A stretch of DNA of 64,000 bases from Ramlibacter terrae (GCA_013127575.1 CP053418.1:1612001-1676000), one strand, 5' to 3'. Positions 19,746 to 30,169 are shown, counted from the stretch's first letter. Numbers and translations: made by a program. Notes: a model not told the origin generated them from the sequence alone.

Positions 19746-20393
19746 ATGCTGTTCAGGAAATTGTTGCCGCGCGAAGGCAACTTCTTCGAGATGTTCAACC
19801 AGCACGCGACGCACATCGGCGAAGCGGCCCGGGCCTTCGCGAAGCTGGTGGCGAACTACAACGACGTGACGCTGCGCGAACAGTATGCGCGGGAGGTCGA
19901 CCACGCCGAGCGCGCGGCCGACAAGGTGACGCAGGACGTCAACCGCCTGATCCACCAGACCTTCATCACGCCGATCGACCGCGAGCAGATCCACACGCTC
20001 ATCAACACCATGGACGACGTGGCCGACCTGATCCAGGACTCGGCGGAAACGATGGCGCTGTACGACGTGCGCCACATGACCGAAGAGATCACCCGCCTGA
20101 CCGACCTGAGCGTGCGCTGCTGCGAACGCGTGAAGGAGGCGGTCGGCCTGCTGGCGAAGCTGTCGGACCACAACACGGCCGTGGCCGCGCTGAAGACCTG
20201 CGAGGAGATCGACAAGCTCGAATCGGACGCCGACCGCGTGATGCGCTCGGCCATGAGCAAGCTGTTCCGCGAAGAGCCCGACGTGCGCGAGGTGATCAAG
20301 CTCAAGGCCATCTACGAGCTGCTGGAGACCATCACCGACAAGTGCGAGGACGTGGCCAACGTCGTCGAGGGCATCGTCCTCGAGAATTCCTGA
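19746..20393 (+). CDS. DUF47 (PhoU-like) protein, Pit partner
   Basis: Intact 215-residue all-helical protein of the DUF47/YkaA family, structurally PhoU-like. Such genes precede pit phosphate transporters, as here (pit starts 11 bases after the stop), and the product is thought to control or assemble with Pit. Sequence shows LLPREGNFFEMFNQHA and the helical repeats DRVMRSAMSKLF and LLETITDKCEDVAN. A TAAACT -10-like box lies about 45 bases before the ATG. Confidence 0.9.
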   Translation: MLFRKLLPREGNFFEMFNQHATHIGEAARAFAKLVANYNDVTLREQYAREVDHAERAADKVTQDVNRLIHQTFITPIDREQIHTLINTMDDVADLIQDSAETMALYDVRHMTEEITRLTDLSVRCCERVKEAVGLLAKLSDHNTAVAALKTCEEIDKLESDADRVMRSAMSKLFREEPDVREVIKLKAIYELLETITDKCEDVANVVEGIVLENS

Positions 20394-20404
20394 GGACCGG
20401 CCCG

Positions 20405-21416
20405 ATGGAAGTCTCCCGAGGCGGCCCTGTGGGTCGTGGTCATGCTGGTGGTGATCGCGCTGCTGTTCGACTTCATGAACGGCTTCCACGACGCCGCGAA
20501 CTCGATCGCGACCGTCGTGTCCACCGGCGTGCTCAAGCCGACCCAGGCCGTGGTCTTCGCGGCCTTCTTCAACTTCATCGCCATCTTCATCTTCCACCTG
20601 AGCGTGGCGGCCACGGTGGGCAAGGGCATCGTCGAGCCCGGCGTGGTGAACACCCACGTGGTGTTCGGCGCGCTGGTCGGCGCGATCACCTGGAACGTGG
20701 TCACGTGGTGGTTCGGCATCCCCAGCAGCTCGTCGCACGCGCTGATCGGCGGCATCGTCGGCGCCGTGATCGCCAAGGCCGGCGCCGGCTCGCTGATCGC
20801 CGGCGGCATCTGGAAGACGGTGATCTTCATCTTCGTCTCGCCGGTGCTGGGCTTCCTGTTCGGCTCGCTGATGATGGTGCTGGTCTCCAACATCTTCCGC
20901 AACACGCGGCCGAACAAGGTCGACAAGTGGTTCCGCCGGCTGCAGCTGGTTTCGGCCGGCGCCTACAGCCTGGGCCACGGCGGCAACGACGCGCAGAAGA
21001 CCATCGGCATCATCTGGATGCTGCTGATCGCCACGGGTTATGCGGCGCAGGGCGGCGAGTCGCCGCCCACCCGGGTGATCATCTGCTGCTACGTGGCCAT
21101 CGCCATGGGCACGATGTTCGGCGGCTGGCGCATCGTCAAGACGATGGGCCAGAAGATCACCAAGCTCAAGCCGGTCGGCGGCTTCTGCGCGGAAACCGGC
21201 GGCGCATTGACGCTGTTCATCGCCACGGCGATGGGCATCCCGGTGTCGACCACCCACACCATCACCGGCGCCATCGTCGGCGTGGGCTCCACGCACCGCA
21301 TGAGCGCCGTGCGCTGGGGCGTGGCGGGCAACATCGTGTGGGCGTGGATCTTCACGATCCCGGCCAGCGCTTTCGTGGCGGCGGTGGCTTACTGGATTTC
21401 GCTGCAGATCTTCTAG
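20405..21416 (+). CDS. pit: Low-affinity inorganic phosphate transporter (Pit)
   Basis: About 337 residues of the PiT family, which moves metal-phosphate with protons. The two signature repeats are FMNGFHDAANSIATVVST in the N-terminal half and YSLGHGGNDAQKTIGI in the C-terminal half; PVSTTHTITGAIVG is also typical. Ten or so membrane helices. A break near 20416, just after MEVS, is repaired if two bases of CCTGG are restored. Cotranscribed with the DUF47 gene. Confidence 0.92.
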
Positions 21417-21422
21417 AACGGT

Positions 21423-21500
21423 GTCATCCCGGGCTCGACCCGGGATCCATTTCCATTCGAGCGCTGTCGCTGGATGCGGGTCAAGCCGGCAATGACAGGC
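21423..21500. repeat. Dispersed palindromic repeat (GTCATCCCGGG type)
   Basis: Begins GTCATCCCGGGCTCGACCC followed by GGGATCCAT and ends with CCGGCAATGACAG. The inner CCCGGG-CTCGA-CCCGGG forms a hairpin. The first 28 bases are repeated exactly at 32119-32146. It lies between the convergent pit and TM2-domain genes, a typical site for REP-like elements. Confidence 0.85.
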
Positions 21501-21945
21501 TATTGGCTGATCTTCCGCCCCTCTTCGATCTGCCACGCGAAGTAGTGCTCGAAGCTGTACGCGATGCTCGCCATCAGCGAGCCGGCGCCGATCATCAGCG
21601 CGCCGGCGATGGCGAAGATCGTGCCCCAGTGGGTGGCGCCCGGCGCGGCATCTTCGGCGGCCGACGGGTTGAAGCGGGCGTTCCACTTCTCCGGCGTGCT
21701 CAGCCCGTAGACGATCGCCGTCAGGCAGCAGCCGGCGATGGTGAAGCCCAGCAGCGGGATCAGGAACCAGCTCAGCGTGTCGTCCTGGCCGAGCTGCTGC
21801 ACCCGCTGGATGCCGTAGAGGCCCAGCGCGGTCGGGATCGGCAGCAGCCAGCCGAGCATGTCGCCCAGCCGCGCAGGTAGAAGCGGTGCAGGCCCAGAGG
21901 CCCGGCGACGAAGGCCAGCCAGGCGGCGACGGTCTTGCTTTTCAT
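21500..21945 (-). CDS. TM2-domain-like membrane protein
   Basis: About 148 residues. N-terminus KTVAAWLAFVAGPLGLHRFY then LRGLGDMLGW matches the TM2 domain (two helices with a GLHRFYLG-like loop). Two further hydrophobic stretches follow (LIPLLGFTIAGCCLTAIVY; IFAIAGALMIGAGSLMASI). Function unknown. One break near 21874 is a missing C of CCTGG. Its start overlaps the stop of the upstream acetyltransferase gene (ATGA). Confidence 0.8.
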
Positions 21946-22472
21946 TGGGGAGCTTCCGGGGCGGTGCCGTCGCCTTCACCCAGCCCCCTGTCCATCAGGA
22001 CGATGTCGAGCCAGCGGCCGAACTTCCAGCCGCACGAGGCGATCACGCCGACCTGCTTGAAGCCGGCGGCCCGGTGCGCGCCGATCGAGCCCGCGTTGGC
22101 GGAGTCGCCGATCACGGCGATCAGCTTGCGCACGCCGGCCTGTTCGGCCTGGTGCATCAGCGCCGCCAGCAGCTTGCCGCCGATCTTCTGGCCGGTGGCG
22201 TCCGGGTGCAGGTAGATCGAATCCTCGGCCGAGAAGCGGTAGGCCGGGCGCGGCTTGAACCATTGGCAGTAGGCGAAGCCGACCACTTTCCCGTGCTGTT
22301 CGGCGACGAGGTAGGGCAGGCCCTTGGCCAGCACGTCGGCCCGCCGCCCGGCCATTTCCTCCTCGGTGGGCGGGGTCGTTTCGAAGGTGCCGGTCGAGTG
22401 CAGCACGTGGTGCGCGTAGATGGCGGCGATGGCAGGAACGTCCTGCGCGGAACTGGGTCGGAGGGTCAGCAT
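21942..22472 (-). CDS. GNAT acetyltransferase, phosphinothricin-acetyltransferase type
   Basis: 176 residues, intact. TLRPSSAQDVPAIAAIYAHH at the N-terminus, GFAYCQWFKPRPAYRFSAED and the acetyl-CoA loop QKIGGKLL, with VIGDSANAGSIGAHRAAGF, match the Pat/YncA group that acetylates amino groups of phosphinothricin, methionine sulfone or similar. Divergent from rpsP, with the rpsP promoter between. Confidence 0.87.
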   Translation of the reverse strand: MLTLRPSSAQDVPAIAAIYAHHVLHSTGTFETTPPTEEEMAGRRADVLAKGLPYLVAEQHGKVVGFAYCQWFKPRPAYRFSAEDSIYLHPDATGQKIGGKLLAALMHQAEQAGVRKLIAVIGDSANAGSIGAHRAAGFKQVGVIASCGWKFGRWLDIVLMDRGLGEGDGTAPEAPQ

Positions 22473-22483
22473 GATGGAAAGGC

Positions 22484-22489
22484 TATAAT
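22484..22489 (+). promoter_or_regulatory. -10 box of rpsP operon promoter
   Basis: Perfect TATAAT 126 bases before the rpsP start and 12 bases from the divergent acetyltransferase start. No good -35 is visible, but the long leader and position fit the ribosomal-protein operon promoter. Confidence 0.6.
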
Positions 22490-22614
22490 CGCGGGCTTTT
22501 CAGCGTGTCGTTGGCCGGGTGGCCAGTCGCGTGTCTCAACGCTGGAAGAACACACTGGGCGTTTCGTCTGTCTTTTTTGTCGTGGAACGCCCCGTCTCCA
22601 CCCAAGGATAAATC

Positions 22615-22890
22615 ATGGTCGTCATTCGACTCTCCCGCGGCGGTTCCAAGCACCGTCCGTTCTACAACATCGTCGTCGCCGACAAGCGTGTCCGTCGTGA
22701 CGGCCGCTTCATCGAGCGCCTCGGTTTCTACAACCCCACCGCCCGCGGCGGCGAAGAGCAGCTGCGTGTCGCCCACGACCGCCTGACCTACTGGCGCAGC
22801 GTCGGCGCCCGTGCTTCGCCCACGGTGGAGCGCATCCTGAAGAACGCCCCGGTCGCAGCCCCCGCTGCCGCCGAAGCCGCCGCAGCCTAA
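22615..22890 (+). CDS. rpsP: 30S ribosomal protein S16
   Basis: 91 residues, intact: [20 protein letters not shown], then [20 protein letters not shown]. It binds 16S rRNA in the body of the small subunit. First gene of the rpsP-rimM-trmD-rplS operon, ribosome site AAGGATAA. The C-terminus is an alanine/proline-rich tail as in other Burkholderiales. Confidence 0.98.
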   Translation: MVVIRLSRGGSKHRPFYNIVVADKRVRRDGRFIERLGFYNPTARGGEEQLRVAHDRLTYWRSVGARASPTVERILKNAPVAAPAAAEAAAA

Positions 22891-22894
22891 GCCC

Positions 22895-23486
22895 ATGGCA
22901 GGTCCCGACCGGCCGGCGGCCACGCTGCCGGCAGGCATCGATGCCGCGGAACTGCCCGCGGACGCCATCGAGGTCGGGCGCATCGCCGATGCCGGGGCAT
23001 CAAGGGCTGGTTCAAGGTCCTGCCCCACAGCGCCGACCCGCAGGCGCTGTTCTCCTCCAAGCGCTGGTACCTGCAACCGTCCGAAAGAGGCCCCAAGGTC
23101 TTTTCCGGCACGGTGCTGCTGCGCGTCCGCGAGGCGAAAGAACATTCCGATTCCATCGTGGCGCACGCCGACGAGGTGCAGGACCGCAGCGGCGCCGAGG
23201 CGCTGCGCGGCGCCCGCATCTTCGTGCCGCGCTCCAGCTTCCCCACCGCCGGCAACGACGAGTACTACTGGGTCGACCTGCTCGGCCTCGACGTCGTCAA
23301 CCGCGAAGGCGTGGCCCCGGGCCGGGTCAAGGACCTGATGTCGACGGGCCCGCAGACCGTGCTGGTCCTCGCCTACGAAGCCGAAGGCAAGCCCGAAGAG
23401 CGGCTGCTGCCTTTCGTGGCGGCGTACGTCGACGGCGTCGACCGGCCGCCAAGCGCATCACTGTCGACTGGCAACCCGACTACTGA
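22895..23486 (+). CDS. rimM: Ribosome maturation factor RimM
   Basis: About 197 residues: RimM N-terminal barrel ([17 protein letters not shown]), then the PRC-barrel half ([40 protein letters not shown]). RimM assists 16S 3'-domain maturation and binds S19. Two breaks (22998, 23450) are T deletions in CCTGG. Four bases after the rpsP stop; nine before trmD. Confidence 0.95.
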
Positions 23487-23494
23487 GGCGCGCC

Positions 23495-24237
23495 GTGCGC
23501 TTCGACGTCGTCACCCTGTTTCCCGAACTGTTCGCGCCCTTCCGGCCGCGGGCGTCACCCGTCGTGCCTACGAGCAGAAGCTGGTCGACGTGCGCCTGTG
23601 GAACCTGCGCGATTTCGCCGAGGGCAACTACCGCCGCGTCGACGACCGCCCCTTCGGCGGCGGCCCCGGCATGGTGATGATGGCGGAGCCCCTCGCGCGC
23701 TGCCTGCAGGCGGTCAAGGCCGAGCGGGCCGGCGCCGCGCCGGTGGTGCTGTTCTCCCCGATCGGCGCGCGCATCGACCACGCCGGCGTGGAAAGCTGGT
23801 CGGCGGGCGAGGGCGCCATCCTGCTGTGCGGCCGTTACGAAGGCATCGACCAGCGCTTCATCGATGCGCACGTCGACGTGCAGCTGAGCCTGGGCGACTT
23901 CGTGCTGTCCGGCGGCGAGATCGCCGCCATGGCCTTGCTCGACGCCATCGCCCGGCTGCAGCCCGGCGTGCTGAACGACGCCGGCAGCCACCAGGAAGAC
24001 AGCTTCAATCCCGCCCTCGACGGCCTGCTGGACTGCCCGCACTACACCCGGCCCGAGGAGTGGAACGGCGTCAAGGCGCCGGCGGAACTGCTGTCCGGGC
24101 ACCACGCCCAGATCGACGCCTGGCGCCGCCGCCAGCGGCTGGCTCTGACGGCGAAGCACCGGCCCGACACGGTCGCCGCCGCCCGCGCGGCCGGCCGCCT
24201 GACCCGCGCCGACGAGGCTTTCCCGGCCGCGCTATAA
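23495..24237 (+). CDS. trmD: tRNA (guanine-37-N1)-methyltransferase
   Basis: About 248 residues of the SPOUT family. [16 protein letters not shown] at the start, [14 protein letters not shown], the trefoil-knot SAM site [13 protein letters not shown] and [14 protein letters not shown]. Methylates G37 of several tRNAs to keep the reading frame. GTG start at 23495. One break near 23541 at CCTGG. The stop overlaps the likely -10 box of an internal promoter for rplS. Confidence 0.97.
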
Positions 24238-24238
24238 T
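24233..24238 (+). promoter_or_regulatory. Likely internal promoter -10 for rplS
   Basis: TATAAT overlapping the trmD stop codon, 108 bases before rplS. It would let L19 be made independently of the upstream genes. No clear -35, so moderate confidence. Confidence 0.45.
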
Positions 24239-24345
24239 CCGCGGTTCTCCGATCCTCTACCCCGCCGTCCGAGCCGCCCGCGCCCCGTGCGCAAGCTGCG
24301 AAGCGGGACCTTTCGTGTAGCGCGGCAAGATCGACAGAGGCCAAC

Positions 24346-24731
24346 ATGAACCTGATCCAGACCCTCGAGCAAGAGGAAATCGCCCGCCGGGCAAGAACAT
24401 CCCCGAGTTCGCCCCCGGCGACACGGTGATCGTCTCCGTCTCCGTCGTCGAAGGCACCCGCAAGCGCGTGCAGGCCTACGAAGGCGTCGTGATCGCCAAG
24501 CGCAACCGCGGCCTGAACAGCGCCTTCACGGTGCGCAAGATCTCCTCGGGCGAAGGCGTCGAGCGGACCTTCCAGACCTACAGCCCGCTGATCGCCGGCG
24601 TCGAAGTCAAGCGCCGCGGCGACGTCCGCCGCGCCAAGCTGTACTACCTGCGCGAGCGCAGCGGCAAGTCGGCGCGCATCAAGGAAAAGCTGGCCTACCG
24701 CGAGAAGGCCCCGGCTGCTGCCAAGCAGTAA
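24346..24731 (+). CDS. rplS: 50S ribosomal protein L19
   Basis: About 128 residues: [43 protein letters not shown]-like [13 protein letters not shown] and [18 protein letters not shown]19 lies at the subunit interface. The frame break near 24389 (T lost from CCTGG) would kill an essential gene, which argues strongly that it is a consensus error. Followed by an intrinsic terminator. Confidence 0.97.
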
Positions 24732-24748
24732 GGAGCGCTCCTCCCACG

Positions 24749-24783
24749 AAACCGCCGCCGGCTCACGCTCGCGGCGGTTTTTC
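24749..24783 (+). terminator. Rho-independent terminator after rplS
   Basis: AAACCGCCGC and GCGGCGGTTT pair around a 12-base loop and are followed by further T residues. It ends the rpsP-rimM-trmD-rplS transcript 18 bases after the rplS stop. Confidence 0.92.
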
Positions 24784-24795
24784 AATTCCGAGTCC

Positions 24796-25509
24796 ATGCA
24801 GCCGTCCGATCCCAACATCCCGCCCGACACGCCGCTGTCGAAGCTGCCCAACTTCGATCCGCGCACCGTGCCGGTGGTGGGGGTCGACAGCCACCTGCCG
24901 CCGGTGCCGCGCGCGCTGCTGGCGCCGGACGCCGTGCGGCAACGCTTCGCCTCGCCGCCGGCGTGGGAGCCCGAGGTCCGCGACGAGCCGCGCTTCACCA
25001 ACCGCCAGCCGGCCGACGCCGCGGTGCTCGTGCCCATCGTGATGCGCGAGCGGCCGATGGTGCTGCTCACCGAGCGGGCCACGCACCTGTCGACGCATTC
25101 GGGGCAGATCGCCTTTCCGGGCGGGCGCAGCGACCCGACCGACGTCGACGCGGCCGACACCGCGCTGCGTGAAGCCACGGAGGAAATCGGCCTCGACCGC
25201 GGATACGCCGAAGTGATCGGGCACTTGCCGAAGTACCTCACGGGCACGATGTTCACCATCACGCCGGTCGTGGCGCTCGTGCGGCCGGGCTTCCGGCTCG
25301 AACTGAGCGCCCACGAAGTCGCCGACGCGTTCGAGGTCCCGCTGGAGTTCCTGATGAACCCCGCGCACCACCGCCGCCACGCGATCGCGTTCAGCGGCAC
25401 GCGGCGCGAGTGGTTCTCGATGCCCTACATGGACGGCGAGACCGAACGCTTCATCTGGGGCGCGACGGCGGGCATGCTGCGCAACTTCTACCGCTTCCTC
25501 GCCGCCTGA
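24796..25509 (+). CDS. NUDIX hydrolase, CoA pyrophosphatase type
   Basis: 237 residues, intact. NUDIX box GGRSDPTDVDAADTALREA then TEEIGL, preceded by LLTERATHLSTHSGQIAFPG, which is the CoA-specific (NuCoA) signature. Such enzymes cleave CoA to 3',5'-ADP and phosphopantetheine. Starts 12 bases after the rplS terminator; next gene is a CobD-like membrane protein 22 bases downstream. Confidence 0.9.
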   Translation: MQPSDPNIPPDTPLSKLPNFDPRTVPVVGVDSHLPPVPRALLAPDAVRQRFASPPAWEPEVRDEPRFTNRQPADAAVLVPIVMRERPMVLLTERATHLSTHSGQIAFPGGRSDPTDVDAADTALREATEEIGLDRGYAEVIGHLPKYLTGTMFTITPVVALVRPGFRLELSAHEVADAFEVPLEFLMNPAHHRRHAIAFSGTRREWFSMPYMDGETERFIWGATAGMLRNFYRFLAA

Positions 25510-25531
25510 GCACGCGGCTATCATCGCCGCC

Positions 25532-26502
25532 ATGAGTTTTTTCGCGCTCCTGTTCGCCTTGCTGATCGAGCAGGTGCGTCCGCTGGGGCCGCACAACGCC
25601 ATCCACGGCAGCCTGCGCGTCTGGGCGCGCACGGTCAGCCGCAACTTCGATGCCGGCAAGCCGCAGCACGGCTGGGTCGCGTGGACGCTGGCGGTGGTGG
25701 CGCCCGCGGTGGCGGCGATGGTGGTCCACGAACTGCTGCTGCGCTTCGTCGGCTGGCCCGCCGCGATGGTGTGGAGCGTCGTGGTGCTCTACGTCACGCT
25801 CGGCTTCCGCCAGTTCAGCCACCACTTCACCGACATCCGCGACGCCCCGGAGAGCGGCGACGAGACGCGCGCGCGCGAGCTGCTGGCGCGCTGGCAGAGA
25901 GTGGACGCGAGCGAGCTGCCCCGCAGCGAGATCGTGCGCCACGTCATCGAATACTCGGTGCTGGCGGCGCATCGCCACGTCTTCGGGGTGCTGGCACGGT
26001 TCTCGGTGCTGGCGGCGTTCGGGCTCGGCCCGGCCGGCGCGGTGCTGTACCGCATGGCGGAGTTCGTGGTGCGCTACTGGCGGCACCGCAGCCACGCGCA
26101 GCTGCAGCCGGCCAGCGAGGCGCTGCAGTCCGCCGCCGGCCGCGCCGGGCTGTCGTCGACTGGCTGCCGGCGCGCTTCACGGCGGTGAGCTTCGCGGTGG
26201 TCGGGAACTTCGAGGAGGCGATCGATTGCTGGCGCACCCATGCGCAGCGCTTTCCGAACGACAACGACGGCGTGATTCTGGCGGCCACGTCGGGCGCGGT
26301 GAACGTGCGGCTCGGGGGCGAGGCCTTGCGTCCGGTGGTCGTGGCCGGCATGGACCCGCCGCCGGCGCCGGGCATCGAGAGCACGCCGGGCCGCGAAGCG
26401 GAGGTGTCGCACCTTCGCAGCGTGGTGGGGCTGGTCTGGCGCTCGGTGGTGCTGTGGATGGTGCTGCTGGCGCTGCTGACGCTGGCGCGGCTTCTCGGCT
26501 AG
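25532..26502 (+). CDS. CobD/CbiB family membrane protein
   Basis: About 323 residues with the CobD/CbiB-like start FFALLFALLIEQVRP and several membrane helices, including a C-terminal LVWRSVVLWMVLLALLTLA. True CobD makes adenosylcobinamide; the members beside NUDIX genes in Comamonadaceae are divergent, with no cob genes nearby, so B12 synthesis is doubtful. One break near 26148 (T of CCTGG). Its TAG stop shares a CTAG with the stop of convergent trxC. Confidence 0.75.
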
Positions 26503-26945
26503 GCCGGCACGCGCACCAGCTGCGCCTGCGTCCAGCGCACGATGTCGGCGGCGCCCATCGCGCCGGCCTGGCGGGCGATCTCGCGGCCACCCGCGAACAA
26601 TGCGAGCGTCGGGATGCTGCGGATGTTCAGGCGCGCCCCCAGCCCTTGTGCCTCTTCCGTGTTGACCTTGGCGAGCCGCACGCGCGGCTCCAGTTCGCGC
26701 GCCGCCTGTTCGAACGCGGGCGCCATCATCCGGCACGGGCCGCACCACGGCGCCCAGAAGTCGACCAGCACCGGCAGCTGGTTGCGCGCGATGTGCCGCT
26801 CGAACTCCGTGGCGCTGAGGTTCACCGGCGCGCCGGTGAACAAGGCCTTGTGGCAGCTGCCGCAATCGGGCGCGCTGGCGAGGTCGTCGCTCTCGACGCG
26901 GTTGGTCGTGTGGCAGTGCGGGCAGACAACGTGCAGCAGGCTCAT
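26499..26945 (-). CDS. trxC: Thioredoxin 2 (TrxC)
   Basis: 148 residues, intact. An N-terminal zinc ribbon (VCPHCHTTNRV and CGSCH) precedes a thioredoxin domain with the active site FWAPWCGPCRMM and cis-Pro in IRSIPTLALF. TrxC is a cytosolic disulfide reductase often induced by oxidative stress (OxyR in E. coli). Confidence 0.95.
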   Translation of the reverse strand: MSLLHVVCPHCHTTNRVESDDLASAPDCGSCHKALFTGAPVNLSATEFERHIARNQLPVLVDFWAPWCGPCRMMAPAFEQAARELEPRVRLAKVNTEEAQGLGARLNIRSIPTLALFAGGREIARQAGAMGAADIVRWTQAQLVRVPA

Positions 26946-27015
26946 GGGGGCGGCGTCTCCTTGTCCCCAGAAGATGAGGCCGCCGCCACGCTACGCAAGA
27001 GCCTTTACCGCAGCT

Positions 27016-27932
27016 TCAATAACGCGGCTGCGACAGTTCCTCGAACAGCGTGCGATAGATCCGGTAGCGGCTCGGCTGGATGCCGGTGGGCGGCGCTTCG
27101 GCCGCCACGGCGGCCTGCACGCCGCAGCCTGGCTCATGCATGTGGCTGCAGTTGTAGAACTTGCACTGCGCGATGTGCGGCCGCAGGTCCGGCATCAGCG
27201 TCGCCGGGTTCATCGGGTCGACGTGGTGCAGGCCGAACTCCCGGAAGCCGGGGAGTCGATCAGCGCCGTCTCCCGCGCATCGTCGACCCAGTACCAGGTC
27301 GTGGCCGTGGTCGTGTGCTTGCCCGAGTTCAGCGCCTGCGAGATCTCGCCGGTGAGCGCCTTGGCCTGCGGCACCAGCAGGTTCACCAGCGTGCTCTTGC
27401 CGGCGCCGGAAGGCCCCAGCACGAGCGTCGTGCGGCCGTGCATGTGCTTGAGGAGGGCTTCGTGGTCCGCTTCCTTCGACAGGCGCAGCGACAGCGGCAG
27501 CACGCCGTAGCCCATGTGCTGGTAGGGCACGAGCCGGCCCCACGCGCGTTCGAAAGGCTCCACCAGGTCGCTCTTGTTCAGCGCGATCAGCGGCGTGATG
27601 CGCTCCATCTCGGCGGCGATCAGCGCGCGCGAGCTGCATCTCCGAGAACTCGGGTTCGGCGGCGATCAGCACCAGCACTGGTCGAGGTTGGCGGCGAACG
27701 ACTTGGTGCGGATCTCGTCCTGCCGGTAGAACAGGTTGCGGCGCGGCTCCACCTTGGCGATCACGCCTTCGTCTTCCGAGGCGCTCCACTGCACGCGGTC
27801 GCCCACCACGGTCTCGCTCTTCTTGCCGCGCGAGCGGCAGATGCGGCGCTCGCCCTGCGGCGTCTCCACCAGGCAGTGCCGGCCGTGGCTGGCCACCACC
27901 AGCCCCGGCTGCGGCTTGCCGAGGTCAGCCAA
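27016..27932 (-). CDS. rsgA: Small ribosomal subunit GTPase RsgA
   Basis: About 305 residues. OB domain at the N-terminus (GLVVASHGRHCLVET), then circularly permuted GTPase motifs in the order G4 (ALNKSDL), G1 (LGPSGAGKST) and G3 (IDSPGFREFG), and a C-terminal zinc knuckle (CKFYNCSHMHEPGC). RsgA releases immature 30S subunits. Three breaks: near 27671 and 27253 at CCAGG, and near 27635 in a GC repeat. The start is TTG at 27932, the only start codon in frame, with AAGGCGG ahead of it, 12 bases after the phhB stop. Confidence 0.93.
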
Positions 27933-27944
27933 TGCGGACCGCCT

Positions 27945-28283
27945 TCATGCCACGAGCGCGTCGGCTTTCGCGGCGCATTCGAAGTCGGTTTCGGAGATGC
28001 CCTTCACGTCGTGCGTGTTGAAGCGCACCACGCAGCGGCTGTAGTGCACCGACAGGTCGGGGTGGTGGTCCATCGCGTTGGCGACGAAGGCCAGCGCGTT
28101 CACGAACGAGATCGTTTCGTAGTAGTCGGCGAAGCGGAACGTCTTCTCGATCGCGACGTCCGCGCCGTCGCCGCTGAGCTTCCAGCCGGGCGCGTCGGCC
28201 AGGCGCTTGACGATCTCGGTCGGCGTCAGCGCGCGGCGCTGCTGCTGCGACCAGTCCACCTTCTTCAGCATCGAATCGGTCAT
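27945..28283 (-). CDS. phhB: Pterin-4a-carbinolamine dehydratase
   Basis: 112 residues, intact. KTFRFADYYETISFVNALAF, then NAMDHHPDLSVHY and the FNTHDVKGISETD end are diagnostic. It dehydrates the carbinolamine formed by aromatic amino-acid hydroxylases. No phenylalanine hydroxylase is adjacent. The ATG overlaps the stop of the upstream protease gene. Confidence 0.95.
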   Translation of the reverse strand: MTDSMLKKVDWSQQQRRALTPTEIVKRLADAPGWKLSGDGADVAIEKTFRFADYYETISFVNALAFVANAMDHHPDLSVHYSRCVVRFNTHDVKGISETDFECAAKADALVA

Positions 28284-29544
28284 GCGGCAACTCCGTTCAG
28301 TCGGGCCAGGCGCTCGGAAGCGGGCGGGTGCGAGTAGTAGAACTTCACGTAGACGGGATCGGGGGTGAGGGTGGACGCATTGTCCTCGTACAGCTTGAGC
28401 AGGGCGTTGCCGAGGTCGCGCCCGCTGGTCTGCGACACGGCGTACGCGTCGGCTTCGAACTCGTGGCGGCGCGAGAGCTGCGCCATCAGCGGCGAGATGA
28501 AGTACGTGAACACCGGCATCGCCAGCAGGAACAGCAGCAGCGCCAGCGCGTCGTTCGCGCCCTGCAGGTTGGGCGTGACGCCCAGGCCCGTGTAGAACCG
28601 GTGCGCGACGACAGCCACCCGAGCAGCGCGAAGCCCGCGAGGCTCAGGGCGAACATCATCACGATGCGCTTGACGATGTGCTTGTGGCGGAAGTGCCCGA
28701 GCTCGTGGGCCAGCACCGCGTCGACTTCGCCCGGCGAGAGCTTGGCCAGCAGCGTGTCGTAGAACACCACGCGCTTGGCCGCGCCGAAGCCGGTGAAGTA
28801 GGCGTTGGCGTGCGCGCTGCGCTTGCTGCCGTCCATCACGAACAGGCCCTTGGCCGCGAAGCCGCAGCGCTGCATCAGCGCCGTCACGCGCGCCTTCAGC
28901 GCCTCGTCGTCGAGCGGCTGGAACTTGTTGAACAGCGGCGCGATGAACGTGGGGTAGACCACCAGCAGCAGCAGGTTGAAGCCCATCCACACGGCCCGGG
29001 CCCACAGCCACCACGAAGGACCGGCGGCGCCCATGAGCCACAGGATCAGCGCGGCGATCGGTGCGCCGATGGCGGCGCCGAGCAGCGTCGCCTTGAGCAG
29101 GTCGCCGAGCCAGAGCTTCCACGTCATCTTGTTGAAGCCGAAGCGCTGCTCGACCACGAAGGTCTGGTACAGCGAGAAGGGCAGTTCCAGCAGGCCGCCG
29201 ATCAAGGCGAAGGCGCCGAACAGCGCGAGCTGCTGCCACAGGCCCGTGCCCAGCCAGCCCACCAGCAGCTGGTTCAACGCGCTCAATCCGCCGAGCAGCG
29301 TCCAGCCCAGCAGGACGGCGGCGCCGAACGCGGTTTCGGCGAGGCCGATGCGCGACTTGGCAACGGTGTAGTCGGCGGCCTTCTGGTGGGCCGCCAGCGA
29401 GACGGTGGAAGCGAAGGGCGCGGGCACGGCGTCGCGATGGCGCGCCACGAAGCGCACACGGCGCGTCGCCAGCCAGAACTTGACCGCGAGGCCGGCCACC
29501 GGGAAGGCGGCGAAGGCGAGGGTCAGCGATTGGGAAGGATCCAT
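28280..29544 (-). CDS. M48 family metalloprotease (Ste24/HtpX-like)
   Basis: About 421 residues with the zinc site [14 protein letters not shown], a third ligand region HEFEADAYA, and several membrane helices, fitting the CaaX-protease-type M48A group that degrades membrane proteins. One break near 28607 is a T lost from CCTGG (RTWFYTGLG). Overlaps phhB by 4 bases; divergent from orn with 34 bases between starts. Confidence 0.92.
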
Positions 29545-29578
29545 GCCGGAATCTTACGTCGTCGGCGACAATCGCCCC

Positions 29579-30147
29579 ATGGCTGAACCGACACCCGCGA
29601 CGCTGGCGAAGAACGACAACAACCTGGTCTGGCTCGACTGCGAGATGACGGGGCTGGACCCCGAGCGCGACCGCCTCATCGAGATCGCCGTGGTGGTGAC
29701 CGGCCCCACGCTGGAGCCGCGCATCGAGGGCCCCGTGATCGCCATCCACCAGAGCGACGCGCAGCTCGACCTGATGGATGCGTGGAACAAGGGCACGCAC
29801 GGCAAGAGCGGCCTGACCGACCGGGTGCGTGCGTCGACGGTCACCGAAGCCGAGGCCGAGCAGCAGATCCCGGACTTCGTCTCGAAGTACGTGCCGAAGC
29901 AGTCCACGCCCATGTGCGGCAACAGCATCGGGCAGGACCGGCGCTTCCTCGTGAAGTACATGCCGAAGCTGGAAGCGTGGTTCCACTATCGCAACCGGAC
30001 GTCAGCACGCTCAAGGAGCTGGCCAAGCGCTGGAAGCCCGAGGCGTACACCTCGTTCAAGAAGCGCCAGCTGCACACGGCGCTGGCCGACGTGAACGAGT
30101 CGATCGAGGAACTGGCGCATTACCGCGAGCATTTCCTGAAGCTTTGA
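29579..30147 (+). CDS. orn: Oligoribonuclease
   Basis: About 189 residues, DEDDh exonuclease: [37 protein letters not shown] and the late [12 protein letters not shown]. Degrades 2-5 nt RNA fragments, including pGpG from c-di-GMP breakdown, which is relevant as an HD-GYP phosphodiesterase is encoded at 54.3 kb. One break near 29998 (T of CCTGG) in an essential gene, again pointing to a consensus error. Confidence 0.95.
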
Positions 30148-30169
30148 AGGGCACCGGAAGCGGACATCC

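Noticed and set aside
25532..26502. True cobalamin biosynthesis gene cobD supporting the B12 mutase
   Set aside because: No other cob genes are near and this NUDIX-linked form is divergent, so a B12 role is not supported.
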